Both the position numbers and the translations under genes were made by a program. From Paraburkholderia sp. BL21I4N1 (GTDB lineage Bacteria > Pseudomonadota > Gammaproteobacteria > Burkholderiales > Burkholderiaceae): DNA of 64,000 nt. Where the stretch lies: assembly GCF_002973525.1 (NCBI RefSeq), contig NZ_PVEN01000001.1, positions 1,178,001 to 1,242,000 of the forward strand, read 5' to 3'. This document shows, one piece after another, positions 63,891-64,000 of this stretch. Every line of letters begins with the position of its first letter. Position 1 is the first letter of the stretch. The notes beneath the pieces are model-generated. The model saw only the letters and a list, made by a program, of their open reading frames with translations, did not search any database and was not told the DNA's origin.

Positions 63891-64000
63891 GATAAACCCG
63901 AAGATGGAAAAGCGGTGCCGTCCATGAGCGAGCGCCAGCGCAAAGGCTGGCACGGCCGACGAAGGCATGGAGACTTGCGTGCCATGAAAAAATCACGCAA

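Overview
The window looks like a chromosomal segment of a Burkholderiaceae beta-proteobacterium, most likely Paraburkholderia or a close relative. The basis is the high-GC codon use, a Burkholderia-type trimeric porin, an H-NS-family protein, a CIRCE-controlled groES-groEL pair, a non-phosphorylative L-rhamnose route and many LysR/ABC/MFS catabolic genes. No species assignment is possible from the sequence alone. No rRNA, tRNA, CRISPR array, intact transposase or replication origin was seen.

Layout. (1) 1-8.4 kb: tail of a peptide-type ABC ATPase, a groES-groEL operon with promoter and HrcA/CIRCE operator, a membrane fatty-acid desaturase, a CDP-diacylglycerol pyrophosphatase, an amidase, a small conserved protein and an FMN reductase. 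(2) 8.4-21.8 kb: a possible orphan small RNA with a strong terminator, an orphan TonB-dependent receptor, a J-domain protein, two MFS exporters, a low-Mr phosphatase-like protein lacking its P-loop Arg, an H-NS-like protein with an altered DNA-binding loop, small exported proteins and a low-affinity iron permease family protein. This part ends in a gene-poor, AT-rich stretch with inverted repeats and a fragment of a sigma-54 activator.

(3) 21.8-37.0 kb: a catabolic island. On the minus strand are a LysR regulator, a Rieske oxygenase, a cupin, a decayed Old Yellow Enzyme and a quinone oxidoreductase. On the plus strand are a ProVWX-type betaine importer, a second-type serine hydroxymethyltransferase, a DapA-family lyase, a DAO-family flavoprotein, an aldehyde dehydrogenase, a ProC-like reductase and a second LysR regulator. 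The gene content fits uptake and oxidative N-demethylation of a quaternary-amine compound, with one-carbon units captured by SHMT, then oxidation of the remaining skeleton. The combination matches no pathway I can name. Both sides carry gene debris (OYE remnant; N-terminal scrap of a GlxA/GbdR-type regulator).

(4) 37.0-48.7 kb: an L-rhamnose regulon in two transcription units: SDR, RhmT-like MFS carrier, L-rhamnonate dehydratase and L-rhamnose dehydrogenase; then rhaM, a lactonase and the rhaTPQS importer, with a LysR gene between them. The two promoters share an 18-bp motif over their -35 boxes. The enzyme for the final cleavage is not in the window.

(5) 48.7-64 kb: a porin, an FbpABC-like importer divergent from a TctDE-like two-component system, an isolated nasT-nasS pair, a TPR/glycosyltransferase-like protein, an exported subtilase with a PKD domain and a CynX-like MFS carrier.
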